Source: Nemertoderma westbladi
Lineage: Eukaryota; Xenacoelomorpha; Nemertodermatida; Nemertodermatidae
NCBI GenBank assembly: GCA_032718475.1
Contig: JAUCBJ010003419.1
Location: forward strand, 1-64,000
Direction: 5' to 3'
Length of the DNA: 64,000 bases
A program made the position numbers and the translations under genes. Below, one piece after another: positions 1 through 10,386 of this stretch; the first letter of the stretch is position 1; each line of letters begins with the position of its first letter. The notes under the pieces were generated by a model. It made no database searches and was not told the origin of the DNA. It saw only the letters and a program-made list of their open reading frames with translations.

Positions 1-135
1 CGAAACCATCTCCCGCTTCTCTCATCACTCAATCGAAACCGGAGAAGAAATTTGCACCAAAAACGAAAACACCTTTAATAACCTCGATAAAATAAAGAAT
101 GCACACTAATCACACATTAATATATATGTTACTTA

Positions 136-447
136 AGGCCCGTTCACATCCAACGGAACGGTACACCGCGCGGTGTACCGCAGGGCCAGGGTACACCGCT
201 GACTGTGAACGACTCAAACAGGTAGTTGTGCGCTAAACCGCGAGGTTTACCGCAGCCCATTTAAACAATGTTAAAACAATTAATGTAATTTCCTGTTGAA
301 TTCACAGTCCACAGATAGACAATCAGTTACCGCAGCGGTGCCGTTGGGTGTGAACGGGATCCGTGTAGTATATCGCTGGCTTACCGCTTCAATACTGCCA
401 GACTACTGTACTTTACCGCTCACGCATCGTGGGATGTGAACGGGGCT
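136..447. mobile_element. PIF/Harbinger-like MITE (312 bp)
   Basis: The ends are imperfect inverted repeats: AGGCCCGTTCACATCC at the left, and the complement of AGCCCCGTTCACATCC at the right. Both sides are flanked by TTA (133-135 and 448-450), the three-base target duplication typical of PIF/Harbinger elements. The interior has further GC-rich palindromic words around CACCGCGCGGTG and no ORF, so this is a non-autonomous copy. The superfamily is inferred from the TIR style and target size. Confidence 0.7.
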
Positions 448-1034
448 TTAGCAAAGTTAGGTTTACGGTTATTTTGCACTTTAGTTTACCAGGCCCTGAA
501 ATTTGTATAAGTATTGCTTATGTAATACAGGTGTTGTAGAATATACTGTAATTATTAAAAAAAAATAAAAAAAAACATTTTTCATTTACTTTTATTTTTT
601 TGATATATTTTTTATTAAAGATTTTTTATATTTTTATATATATTTTTTTTTTATTATATTTTTTATCTTATTTAAAAAAAATGTTTAAAATAAAACATAA
701 GTGTTCTAGAACATCAATGATGTTGGTATGGTAGGTGTTATAGTTAAGTTTGAACATATTTGAAAAAGTCATGGCCTGGTCAACAAAGTGCAAAAGAACA
801 TATATCAGCTGATCCCATCTAATCGATACTACGACATTTATAAACGATATTAAGCGACATTTTCTTACGTTGAGAAGAGACTCCCCTGACCCCGCGTTCA
901 CCAACCACACCTGAGACGTCAAGGCCTGTGAGATCGGCAAATATTAACCCGGTGCACCACAAACTCTACTGGAATATTCCATGAACTCGAGAACTCGTGG
1001 AAGCGATGAGCTGTAATCACCCACCTCCCCCTCC
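448..1034. other. Intergenic, no gene recognised
   Basis: AT-rich sequence with long A and T runs around 550-680, then unique-looking DNA. The 90-codon minus-strand ORF at 668-940 has no recognisable domain. No RNA gene or conserved exon was seen. Confidence 0.5.
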
Positions 1035-3069
1035 CAGGCCCGTATCGTGCGGGGGGGCTTTGGGGGCACTGCCCCCCCAGAGAAGTCCCACTGCCCCCCC
1101 AGACATGTATTGTTCACTCGTCTTGTTCACAATTAATTAATAATAATATTGTTGGTAATCAATATTATTGGATTCACATACTCCTGCCCATTGACCTGAC
1201 CTGACTCCCCACCATTCCATTTGGTCCAATTCTATAACTACATGACATTATATACCTACCTACCTACCTGTAATTACTAAAAATACTCGAAAGCTCTAGG
1301 TTCTCTCATTGGCTACCAGGGTGGAGGGGTTGTTTGTTGTTGACCCATTGTCTATTTGCTTGTAGTTTGGGAGCCAGCTTGCAGCTAAAAGGCTTGGCGC
1401 TGAGGGTTGCTTGCGCTGGTATCCATAGCTATAATTTGTTGTAACTTAACCTTAACCATATTATACCTGAAGTGGGTCCTTCGCGCAGCACGTGATATAA
1501 ACTTATGTAAGTGTAATCTTGAAAGAAAAATAAGCAAAATCTAAGCAGATGCCCTTGATCACTTTACACCAGCCTAGAGGCAGGCTTGAAAACTGCAGTC
1601 GATTTAACCCTTGTGCTCTCTTTGAGGTCATTTTTGACCCATCGAAGATTTAAACTTACACAATTTTATCACACATTGATATTTTATCTCGAAATTTTGT
1701 GACATTTATTATTTTATAGTACTTCTCAATTAGAAAAACAAAAATGTAAAAATTTGCAAGGGGGTCTATTCAATTTTACAATTTATAGGGGCCTACACAT
1801 ATTGACTTTGAGGTCAAATTTCACCTCATCGTGTTTTGTACCTGTACCATTCAATATCAACGAAAAACTTTTTTTGAATTTCAACTCAGTTCGCAAATCA
1901 GATGTCATCAAATGGGCCCAAACTTAGATAGATACCAAAATTTTGATTTGGGGATGACAGGAAATATTCCCACAGGCACATGGCCAGTTCCTGCCCTTGG
2001 CACAAGTGAGTCATATTCCCCATTTTGTGATGATCAACTTCTAGTATTCCTACTGCATTGATATTATGCTCATTTAGAACCGCAATGACCGATTTAGTTG
2101 TTGTAGACACCTTCAAAACAAGCATAGAGCGAATAGTTTTTGAGATATTTGTCAGGTATTTGTCAATATCGCATCAAGGCGCTAATTTTGACTTGTGCCG
2201 GACTTCACATTATCTGCAATATCTCAAAAACTATTCGCTCTATGCTTGTTTTGAAGGTGTCTACACCAACTAAATCGGTCATTGCGGTTCTAATTGAGCA
2301 TAAATATCAATGCAGTAGGAATAATAGAAGTTGATCATCACAAAAATGGGGAATATGACTCACTTGCGCCAAGGGCGGGAACTGGCCATGTGCCTGTGGG
2401 AATATTTCCTGTCATCCCCAAATCAAAATTTTGGTATCTATCGAAGTTTGGGCTCATTTGATGACATCTGATGTGCAAACTCAGTTTAAATTCGACAAAA
2501 AGTTTTTTTGGACCACCCCAACCCTCTCATTTACCTGAGGTCAAAATTGACCTCAAAGGAATCATCTGTTTGAGAAACGAAGGGTTAAGACCACAGAAAA
2601 AGTTTAAATGACACAGCTAATGGTCGAGTACAATTGTGCCAAGTTTCAGCTTAAACGGATTAAAAGCAAAGAAATGGGAGGACATTTCATGTTTAGACAT
2701 GTAGCCATCTAGCGGGAGACTGTTGAACTGTTGGGGTCAAAAGTCGCTAAATAATGTCAAGTTTTGGACATATTTATGCCTACAAAATTTTCAATTCGAC
2801 AGCTTTAAATAAATTCTGCCTTATTTGAATGTCAAAATAGTTACGTCAACAACTATTTGCCATTATTGACATTCTCCTTAACAGTGTCAATTCGCCAAGG
2901 CTCCGCCAACTTCGTGGCTCGCCCCACACACCTTTAAACAATATTGATTATACTTTATGTACTAAATTAACTCTCACTTTGTTGTATGCTCACCAAATCC
3001 CAGTTATGGGTTTGCCCCCCCAGATTTGGCCTCTGCCCCCCCAGATATTATGATCACCATACGGGCCTG
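1035..3069. mobile_element. hAT-like DNA transposon, non-autonomous (2035 bp)
   Basis: The left end CAGGCCCGTAT is matched by ATACGGGCCTG at the right end. An exact eight-base duplication CCCCCTCC flanks the element (1027-1034 and 3070-3077), the hAT signature. Subterminal repeats of the type GCCCCCCCAGA occur near both ends. No transposase ORF is present. A separate piggyBac-like MITE (1608-2584) and a pearl-type core unit (about 2600-2750) lie inside it. Confidence 0.72.
1608..2584. mobile_element. piggyBac-like MITE, long palindromic arms (977 bp)
   Basis: It is bounded by TTAA at 1604-1607 and 2585-2588. Its ends begin CCCTTGTGCTC and, on the complement, CCCTTCGTTTC, followed on both arms by GAGGTCA-rich sequence. 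This TTAA/CCCTT pattern is that of piggyBac elements. The interior is itself a large inverted repeat: the block near 1900-2125 is repeated in complement near 2220-2470. The short ORFs here are by-products of that palindrome. Confidence 0.75.
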
Positions 3070-3689
3070 CCCCCTCCCCCAACCAAAGTATAAATAATTA
3101 GTATTTTTATTACATCACATTTTTTATATTTAACTATGATTTTATTTTCCATGATTGGGGGCGTGGGCGTATCTATAATAATAAATTCAATAATTCCATA
3201 TTCATAACCGATAAATTGCTACACTACAGCATTAGACTGTTATACTGTGCGACTACTTGTTTCAGATGCTGATATCATCATAGTGACCCCCCCCCTGATA
3301 TATCTGTATTATGCATTGCTTATTTTATAAAATTAACTGTATTTACCTTTTTAGCTTTTTTTTTACAAATTGAAGTTTGTGCGACAAAGTGAAAAATCAC
3401 AAACCGAAACTATAAAACTAAAATGTAACCAAACCTGCAATAAGTAACTAAAATTAAGGTATTATAAATTTCTAAATTGGCAAAATAAATTGATGATAAC
3501 TTTTGCAAACTTTCTTATTTACACTTTTTTATTTTTTTTTAACAATTAATCAATTAAAATACCCAGTCGGCTACTTCAGTTGCCACACAACTAATAGAAT
3601 CAACTCATCTGATTTAATAACAAAATGGTTAGTAAGTGGCTTATTCCGTTAAAAATAATGTCATAAAAAATGTAAAAAATAATGTATTT

Positions 3690-3797
3690 TATACTTTATA
3701 TTGAAAAGGTGCCGCGGGCACCTAACAAGCGGCCCCTTGGCGGGCGGCGGCCCGGGTGCACTCGCACCCATTGCACCCCCCTTAATACGCCCCTGAC
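3690..3797. repeat. Transposon end fragment, GC-rich
   Basis: A GC-rich block in AT-rich surroundings ends in TAATACGCCCCTG, whose complement CAGGGGCGTATTA resembles a hAT-type terminus. No matching partner end was located nearby, so it is treated as a solo or decayed end. Confidence 0.35.
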
Positions 3798-4039
3798 TGC
3801 AGTTAGTTGTTGCAGCACTTACAAGCTGAAGTATTGCTGCTACCAAGAAGCCAAGGACAACTCTACATTGGCTTGGCTGCTACCCACCGCTACCACCACC
3901 TGTACTTTTACAATGTCCCGCTAATATCTTATTACAATGACGAGCATTTTAAATTAGCAGCCTCTAATGCCTTTATTATTGTCATTAGGAGGACCACCTA
4001 ATTCAAGCGCTTTCTTATTGATTGGTAGAATATTAAAAT

Positions 4040-4160
4040 ATTTTAATCGTCCAATCAGAGACTGCGGGGGGGGGGGCAATCAGAGAGTGCTTGAAAATAG
4101 GATGTTCTAACGCCTCCGTCCAATCAGAGACTGCGGGGGGGGGGGGGGGGGGGTGTCGAA
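4040..4160. repeat. Duplicated segment with G homopolymers
   Basis: The words CCAATCAGAGACTGCG followed by a G run occur twice (about 4050 and 4120). The second run is 19 G long (4135-4153). No gene was seen. Confidence 0.6.
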
Positions 4161-4319
4161 ATACAATGTAGCCTTCCCGTTCGCACATTATTTTTGGACC
4201 GTGCAGCACTCAAATTGGAAATCTGTTAGGGTTCGTTCGGTTACTTTCCTGTGTAGTGATGCCAGAAGCTCCTGACACTCTGTGTCTGGTGTTTTTTATT
4301 GTGTTTACAATTTTATATT

Positions 4320-6826
4320 ATACTAGAAAGCCTGTGGCCCTTCGGGCCACAGCTTTCTAGTGCACGTGCAGATGATATATGAATATGTGTGGGAGATTTG
4401 AGAACTGCATACGGAACAGACACCATCATTAAATAAAACACCACCCCCATAAGAGATAACTGTCAAGTTTCAACTTTAGGCAGATTGTAAATAACAAAAT
4501 TTCCAGAAAATGATCACTTTCAGATCCACCCTCTACCTGCGGACTGGTGAAATGCAGACGGCGCTGCAGTTTGGTAAAGATTGGGTTTATGGTGAAGTAA
4601 AATGCCTGCCTTTCAAGTTTCAGCTTAAACAGATTGTAAATAACAAAATTGGTGTAGATGTTCACATTCAGACATTTCACCCTCTAACGGTAGACTGAAG
4701 AACTGTAGACGACTCTGGGACTCCGCAAAGATACAGAATATGCTGTAGTAGACTCCTGCCAAGTTCCAGCTCAATAGGATTAAAAAGAACCAAATGGGAT
4801 GAGGTGTTCACTATCAGATATTTCGCCCTCTAGCGGCAGATACGGACTGCCACCAGCGGGGATCGAACCCGCGTCTCCCGAAAAACGTTCAGTTATGCTA
4901 ACCACTTAGAACTCTGTGACTCCGAAAAGGTACAGCCTATGCTGTAGTAGAAGCCTACCAAGTTTCAGTCTAAACCGTTAGTAAATAACAAGTTGGAGAA
5001 GATGTTAACTTTCAGACATTTCACCCTCTAGCGGTAGACTGGGGAAGTGAATAGGATTCTGCAACCCCGTAAAGATACAGCCTATGATGTAGTAGATACC
5101 AACCAAGTTTCAGCTCAAAATGATTAAAAAGAACCAAATGGGATGAGGTTTTCACTATCAGACAATTCGCCCTCTAGCGGCTGACTGTGGAACTGTAGAT
5201 GACTCTACTACTCCGCAAAGATATAGCCTATGCTATAGTAGATGCCTACCAAGTTTCAGTCTAAAAGGATTGTAAATAACAAAGTTGGAGGAGATGTTAA
5301 CTTTCAGACATTTCGCCCTCTAGCGGTAGACTGGGGAATTGTAGACGACTCTGCGACTCAGTAAAGATACAGCCTTTGCTGTAGTAGATGCCTACCAAGT
5401 TTCAGTCTAAACGGATTGTAAATAACAAAGTTGGAGAAGATGTTAACTTTCAGACATTTCGCCCTCTAGCGGTAGACTGGGGAATTGTAGACGACTCTGC
5501 GACTCAGTAAAGATACAGCCTTTGCTGTAGTAGATGCCTACCAAGTTTCAGTCTAAACGGATTGTAAATAACAAAGTTGGAGAAGATGTTATCTCTCAGA
5601 CATTTAGCCCTCTAACGGTAGACTGGGGAATTGTAGACGACTCTGCGACTCAGTAAAGATACAGCCTTTGCTGTAGTAGATGCCTACCAAGTTTCAGTCT
5701 AAACGGATTGTAAATAACAAAGTTGGAGAAGATGTTAACTTTCAGACATTTCGCCCTCTAGCGGTAGACTGGGGAATTGTAGACGACTCTGCGACTCAGT
5801 AAAGATACAGCCTTTGCTGTAGTAGATGCCTACCAAGTTTCAGTCTAAACGGATTGTAAATAACAAAGTTGGAGAAGATGTTAACTCTCAGACATTTAGC
5901 CCTCTAACGGTAGACTGGGGAACTGTGGACAACTCAGTGACTCCGGAAATATACAGCCTATGCTGCTGCTGCAGTATATAGCAACCAAGTTTCAGCTCAA
6001 AAGCATTAAAAACAACCCAATGAGATCAGGTTTTCAGTATCGAACAATTCGCCCTCTAGCGGCAGACGGTGGAACTTCAGACGGCTCTGAGTATTACGTT
6101 GCAACAAGTTAGGGCAAGACCTATCTAACGAGCTATAGTAAGCGAGATTTCATCGAGATTAGATGTATAATATTAGATAAAAGAATATAGGCCTACAGAA
6201 ATAATTATTTTACTTTTAATATTCATAACAGTAAAACAAAAATGTTATAAACCTCTCCTTTTCCATGCAGCCAATGATTGAGAAAGCAGAATTACTCTGA
6301 GCAATTCGCAACAGACAACCCAAACCCACCCCAATCAACACTCCAGCCTGCTTGCTCCTTATCTGTGCCCAGCCAGCTAGCTGCGAGTTCAATAATTACC
6401 TTAACGTTGCTATGATACAGAAAACAATCCTTCCCTATTCAATACCAATAGGCCAATTCGATCGTGCTTGGCGAATATGACATATTTATACACTATTTGG
6501 TTTTTAATCAATAAATAATCATACATATTTATATTAAACACTCGAATAAAATAAAAACTTTGTGAGAATGGGACACGGCGAATCTACTCATGTTAATTTT
6601 ATACCAGATGGGATAAATGTTAGCCCTCTAAATAATTAATTACCGATAGAAGAACCGAAATAATTCGATAAATTTCGCCCGAAAATCACGAAAATCGCCC
6701 TCTAGCGGCAGACGGGTGAACTTCAGACGACTCTGAGTATTACGTTGCAACGAGTTAGAGCGAGACCTTTCTAACGAGCTATAGCAAGCGAGATTTCATC
6801 GAGATGGGTTCGATTGTATAGCTGAT

Positions 6827-6863
<37 letters not shown>

Positions 6864-6890
6864 TCGAGATTTATATATATTAGATATAGA
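4320..6890. mobile_element. Helentron-derived (HINE / pearl-like) element with tandem core
   Basis: The left part holds a near-perfect hairpin (about 4323-4361) with arms CTAGAAAGC and CTGTGGCCC around a TTCG loop. The body is a tandem array of units of about 147 bp, each with GCCCTCTAGCGG-like and TACCAAGTTTCAG words; GCCCTCTAGCGG/CTAACGG occurrences step at about 5312, 5459, 5607, 5754 and 5900. The right end carries a CAGA microsatellite (6834-6861). Terminal hairpin, core repeats of about 150 bp and a tetranucleotide microsatellite are the known architecture of pearl/HINE elements. Exact termini are uncertain and two copies may be merged. Confidence 0.55.
4850..4925 (-). repeat. tRNA-derived SINE-like segment
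   Basis: On the minus strand the segment contains an A-box-like AGTGGTTAGCATAA and a good B box, GGTTCGATCCC, within GCGGGTTCGATCCCCGC, which forms a T-arm stem. The acceptor stem does not pair, so it is not called a functional tRNA. It is embedded in the pearl-like core array. Confidence 0.45.
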
Positions 6891-7807
6891 AAAAAGTAAG
6901 AAAAATATTGAAACTCTGGAGAATTGGGGGATGTCAACATTTTGAAATGCATACTGCTCCAAAAAGTGAATAAAGTAAGTAGAACTAAAGTTTAATAAGA
7001 GTTTAATAAGAGTCTAAGAGTTTAATATACATTTTGGGTGGACTACAGTATATTGAATTGTAATATTTTCAAAAAAATTTCATTTTAGACGCCCAAAATT
7101 TATTTTTTGTCTTAAAATGGTAGAGTTTTGATATATACTGTAATAATGCTTTATTTTCAGAAGTGGTAACCTGTTTTTCTTTGGAATCAGCATTACGTGA
7201 AAAAATTCGCCCAGAAGCTTTGTTTCGTACTTTTCAAGGAAAATACCGGTACCGCGCTATTTTTCAAAATAATTAAAAAAACAACTTGTTTTTTTCGTAA
7301 AAGATGTTATACTGTAACAAATGAAAAATTGCAAAACTAAAAAAAAACGCTTGAATTTTATTATTGCGCACACCACTAGCTTTTACCACCAATTGATTGA
7401 AAAAAGGCGCATATTTCAGTGTCATATTCGTGATCAGCGTCACAAAAACCAATATGGTGAACAAATCAATTTGATTTCGTGGTGATTTTTCATTATCATA
7501 TTTCCACTACTTGCTTTTTTCGTGACCAGGTTTTTCACATTAAAAAATGTATTTTATTATGTAAAATTTTATATTTGAATTCTATAATCGTAATCAGCAT
7601 CCAAAAAAATCCGCTATTTTTCGCAAATACATTTTAACTTCAGTTAGCCACAAAAACTTTTGATAATTTTAGTACGAAAAGTACTGAAGATGGATGCCAG
7701 AGGGGGACCACAGCACGACCACCCCCGCCCCACAGGAGTATTTATTGGACGACAAAGCGCAATCAAGCACTTAGTAAAATACAATTCCGTCTCCATTAAA
7801 TAATTTA
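6891..7807. other. Intergenic, no gene recognised
   Basis: AT-rich non-coding sequence with no recognisable exon, RNA or transposon end. Confidence 0.45.
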
Positions 7808-9055
7808 CGCGACGTTATACCGTGACCATAGAGCCAGAACAACACATACCACAATTTTTCAAAAAAAAAATTTTTCACCAAAATTACTCAAGATGGCGCT
7901 CTACATCTTATGTTAAAATCCTAGACTTGTATGTCAGTCCGTTTAGGAGATATGGAAAACCAGAACAACCCTCACAACATAAAAGTTGAAAACTGTTAGA
8001 GGTAAAACAACACATACCACACGTATTCGAAGCAAAGAACCCACACCACAACCAATGCAATGTAATGTGTTTAATGTAATGCAATGTATGGCAACTCCTG
8101 TATATTATTTATAAACGAATCAAAAGAAGCCAAATTTTTCTGGAATATGTATTTAAATTAACGGCAAAGTTGATTAATATAAGCTATTCCGCACTACCTG
8201 ACGCGAGTTAAGTCCTAATGTAGATTACCGGTACAGTAATGTCGTTTTTAGGATCTGATGATGAGCCTTTACGGCCAAAAAACAAGTCATCGAAAATGAT
8301 ACTTTTGTCATAATCTATTTGATTTTTAAATAATTTTAGTATTGGATCAAATCTAAATTATTATAATTACTTGCTTTCAAATGAGTTATTATCGGAGTAG
8401 GGCTATTTATAGAAATTACCATTTAAATCACATGTGCTCAATTGAGAATTCACCAGTAGGTGATGCCGATGTACAAATGGAGTACGTTGATGACTTGGAG
8501 TTTACAGAGTTAAATTATATTCCACATCTAGTTGTAGTGACGATGAGGATGATCTTAGTCCAAATTTATCTAGGTATAGCAATGACGTCATAGGGAAACA
8601 TATGAGGAAGCCTGGCAAAGGGCGAAAAAGATCCAATAGCGCAGCATGGAAATGTAATGTGCGTAAGTCCGACGCGACATTTAAATATCTATCATGCTTT
8701 ACCAGGAAAAACACCATTCAATAGTCGAGGAATGACGTGAGTTGATCTGTTTCTGTGATAAAATCCTAGAGGTAAAACAACACACACAGACTACAGTTAA
8801 TGTTAAATTTCAGTATGTGTTGTTTTGCCTCTTTGGAAAATAACGAAAAAAAAACAGTTTTTTTCAATAATAAAATTTATTCTGAATGCTAGCCACTATT
8901 ATAAAATGTATCATTGTATCTTCCCAAACCTCTCTCAAAAAGTTTAGGAGACGGGATCCATATAGAGGGAAATGAGAAGGTTTTTTGCATTTTTCTCGAA
9001 ACCACATTTTTTGGTGAGTGTTGTTCTGGCTCTTTGGTCACGATATAACCAATAG
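7808..9055. mobile_element. Unclassified inverted-repeat element
   Basis: Sequence near 7815-7850 (TATACCGTGACC, then GAGCCAGAACAACAC) recurs in complement near 9017-9050 (GTTGTTCTGGCTC, then GGTCACGATATA). A second inner pair, GAGGTAAAACAACACA near 8000 and 8770, is also repeated in complement near 8815. Short ORFs at 8381-8717 include acidic and basic stretches but no domain I can name. Superfamily unknown. Confidence 0.45.
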
Positions 9056-10316
9056 TACAGTAGGCCTGTATTGCTCGAATATTCGTATAGAATGCATAAG
9101 CGTCCTGTCGACCGCTACATCACAGACACTTTCACTGTTTTGAGTAACACGCTAGTATATTGAATTAATAATGGTGATATTTTGGGGCCATGGGAAAAAA
9201 TTAATTTATCAGATTTTATATATAAATATATTTTCAGAATTGAACTGTTCTAGAACATATTTTTCGCTATTTTACTATAATCTATGTTCTTTTAACTTAT
9301 TTTATTTAAATATAGAATAGTGTGACGGTCACATTACATGATAGTATTAATAACGGGTGATGACTTGCTATTAAACCTAACCAAAATGAAACAAAAAGAC
9401 AAATCAATATGCAAGAAAATTAATTATAGAAAAATAAATTGCAATATTTAATTTGAACAAATAATACAAACGAGTAAGTAAGTATATATAAAATAGGAAT
9501 GGAATGACAAAAATATTATATACATCATGTATATGCAAAATGGGTCTGGGTCATAATCATAAAAGCTCAGGCTATGTTGTGATACAATAATATAGTGACG
9601 CTATATACACATTACGAACTTATACGGTGTATAGATTTATAACGATTTCATTTAGAAATAAGTAGCCGAAATATGAAACTAAATACAATTTATGGTATCT
9701 TCTGAAAGTCTTTTATCCTGGCTTTGGTGTTGGTTAAGTGTCGATTAATGTAGTTGACATGTAAATAATATATAGTATTAAATATATTTACTTTTACTGG
9801 CGACCAACAACTTTCATTGTCAGAACTTCCATACATACCAGCTCAACAATCACGGACATTACCGTATAATTAGGAAGTTTGGAAATGAGAAAATTGTAAA
9901 TCGGATTCTAGAAGGAGAAAGATTATGTAATACCGAAGATATTGAGATTAAAAGCACTTATTTACTCAGATCTCTAAGGTGGAAAACTATGGAGAAATAT
10001 ATAAATGTATGAACCGAGTTTGCATAGCAACCAAATTAAACCTGGATACGGGCTTTCAGAAGATACCAAGGAAGCATATTTATTTTCGTTCACATCTCAG
10101 AGAGTTATTAAGAAATGAAATCGTATGAAACTTTTGGGACACCATAATGTACCTATTTGCAACTTATGGTCTCCTAAACCTTGGTGTATTACCTTCTGCC
10201 TTTAGTGTGATTATTCCGTGAATTCACCCATGTAAAATAAAGTAGGAGGGTGTGCTATAAAGCCATACTTTATGACGCGGTTCTCCAAGTCGGTTGAACT
10301 ATAAGGTTGCAAGTAG
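9056..10316. other. Intergenic downstream of INTU
   Basis: About 1.3 kb of AT-rich DNA with no ORF above 60 codons and no recognised repeat. It may contain some INTU 3' flanking sequence. Confidence 0.4.
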
Positions 10317-10317
10317 A

Positions 10318-10323
10318 TTTATT
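10318..10323 (-). terminator. Candidate poly(A) signal AATAAA for INTU
   Basis: TTTATT on the plus strand reads AATAAA on the minus strand, about 65 nt past the INTU stop codon. Confidence 0.45.
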
Positions 10324-10386
10324 ATTATTGTTTAATTTAGAAACAACAAAAACAATTTGAATAAAAATTCTATAATTATTTTTGTC

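Noticed and set aside
4850-4925. Functional tRNA gene
   Set aside because: The B box is good but the acceptor stem does not pair, and the segment lies inside a repeat array; it is better explained as SINE-derived.
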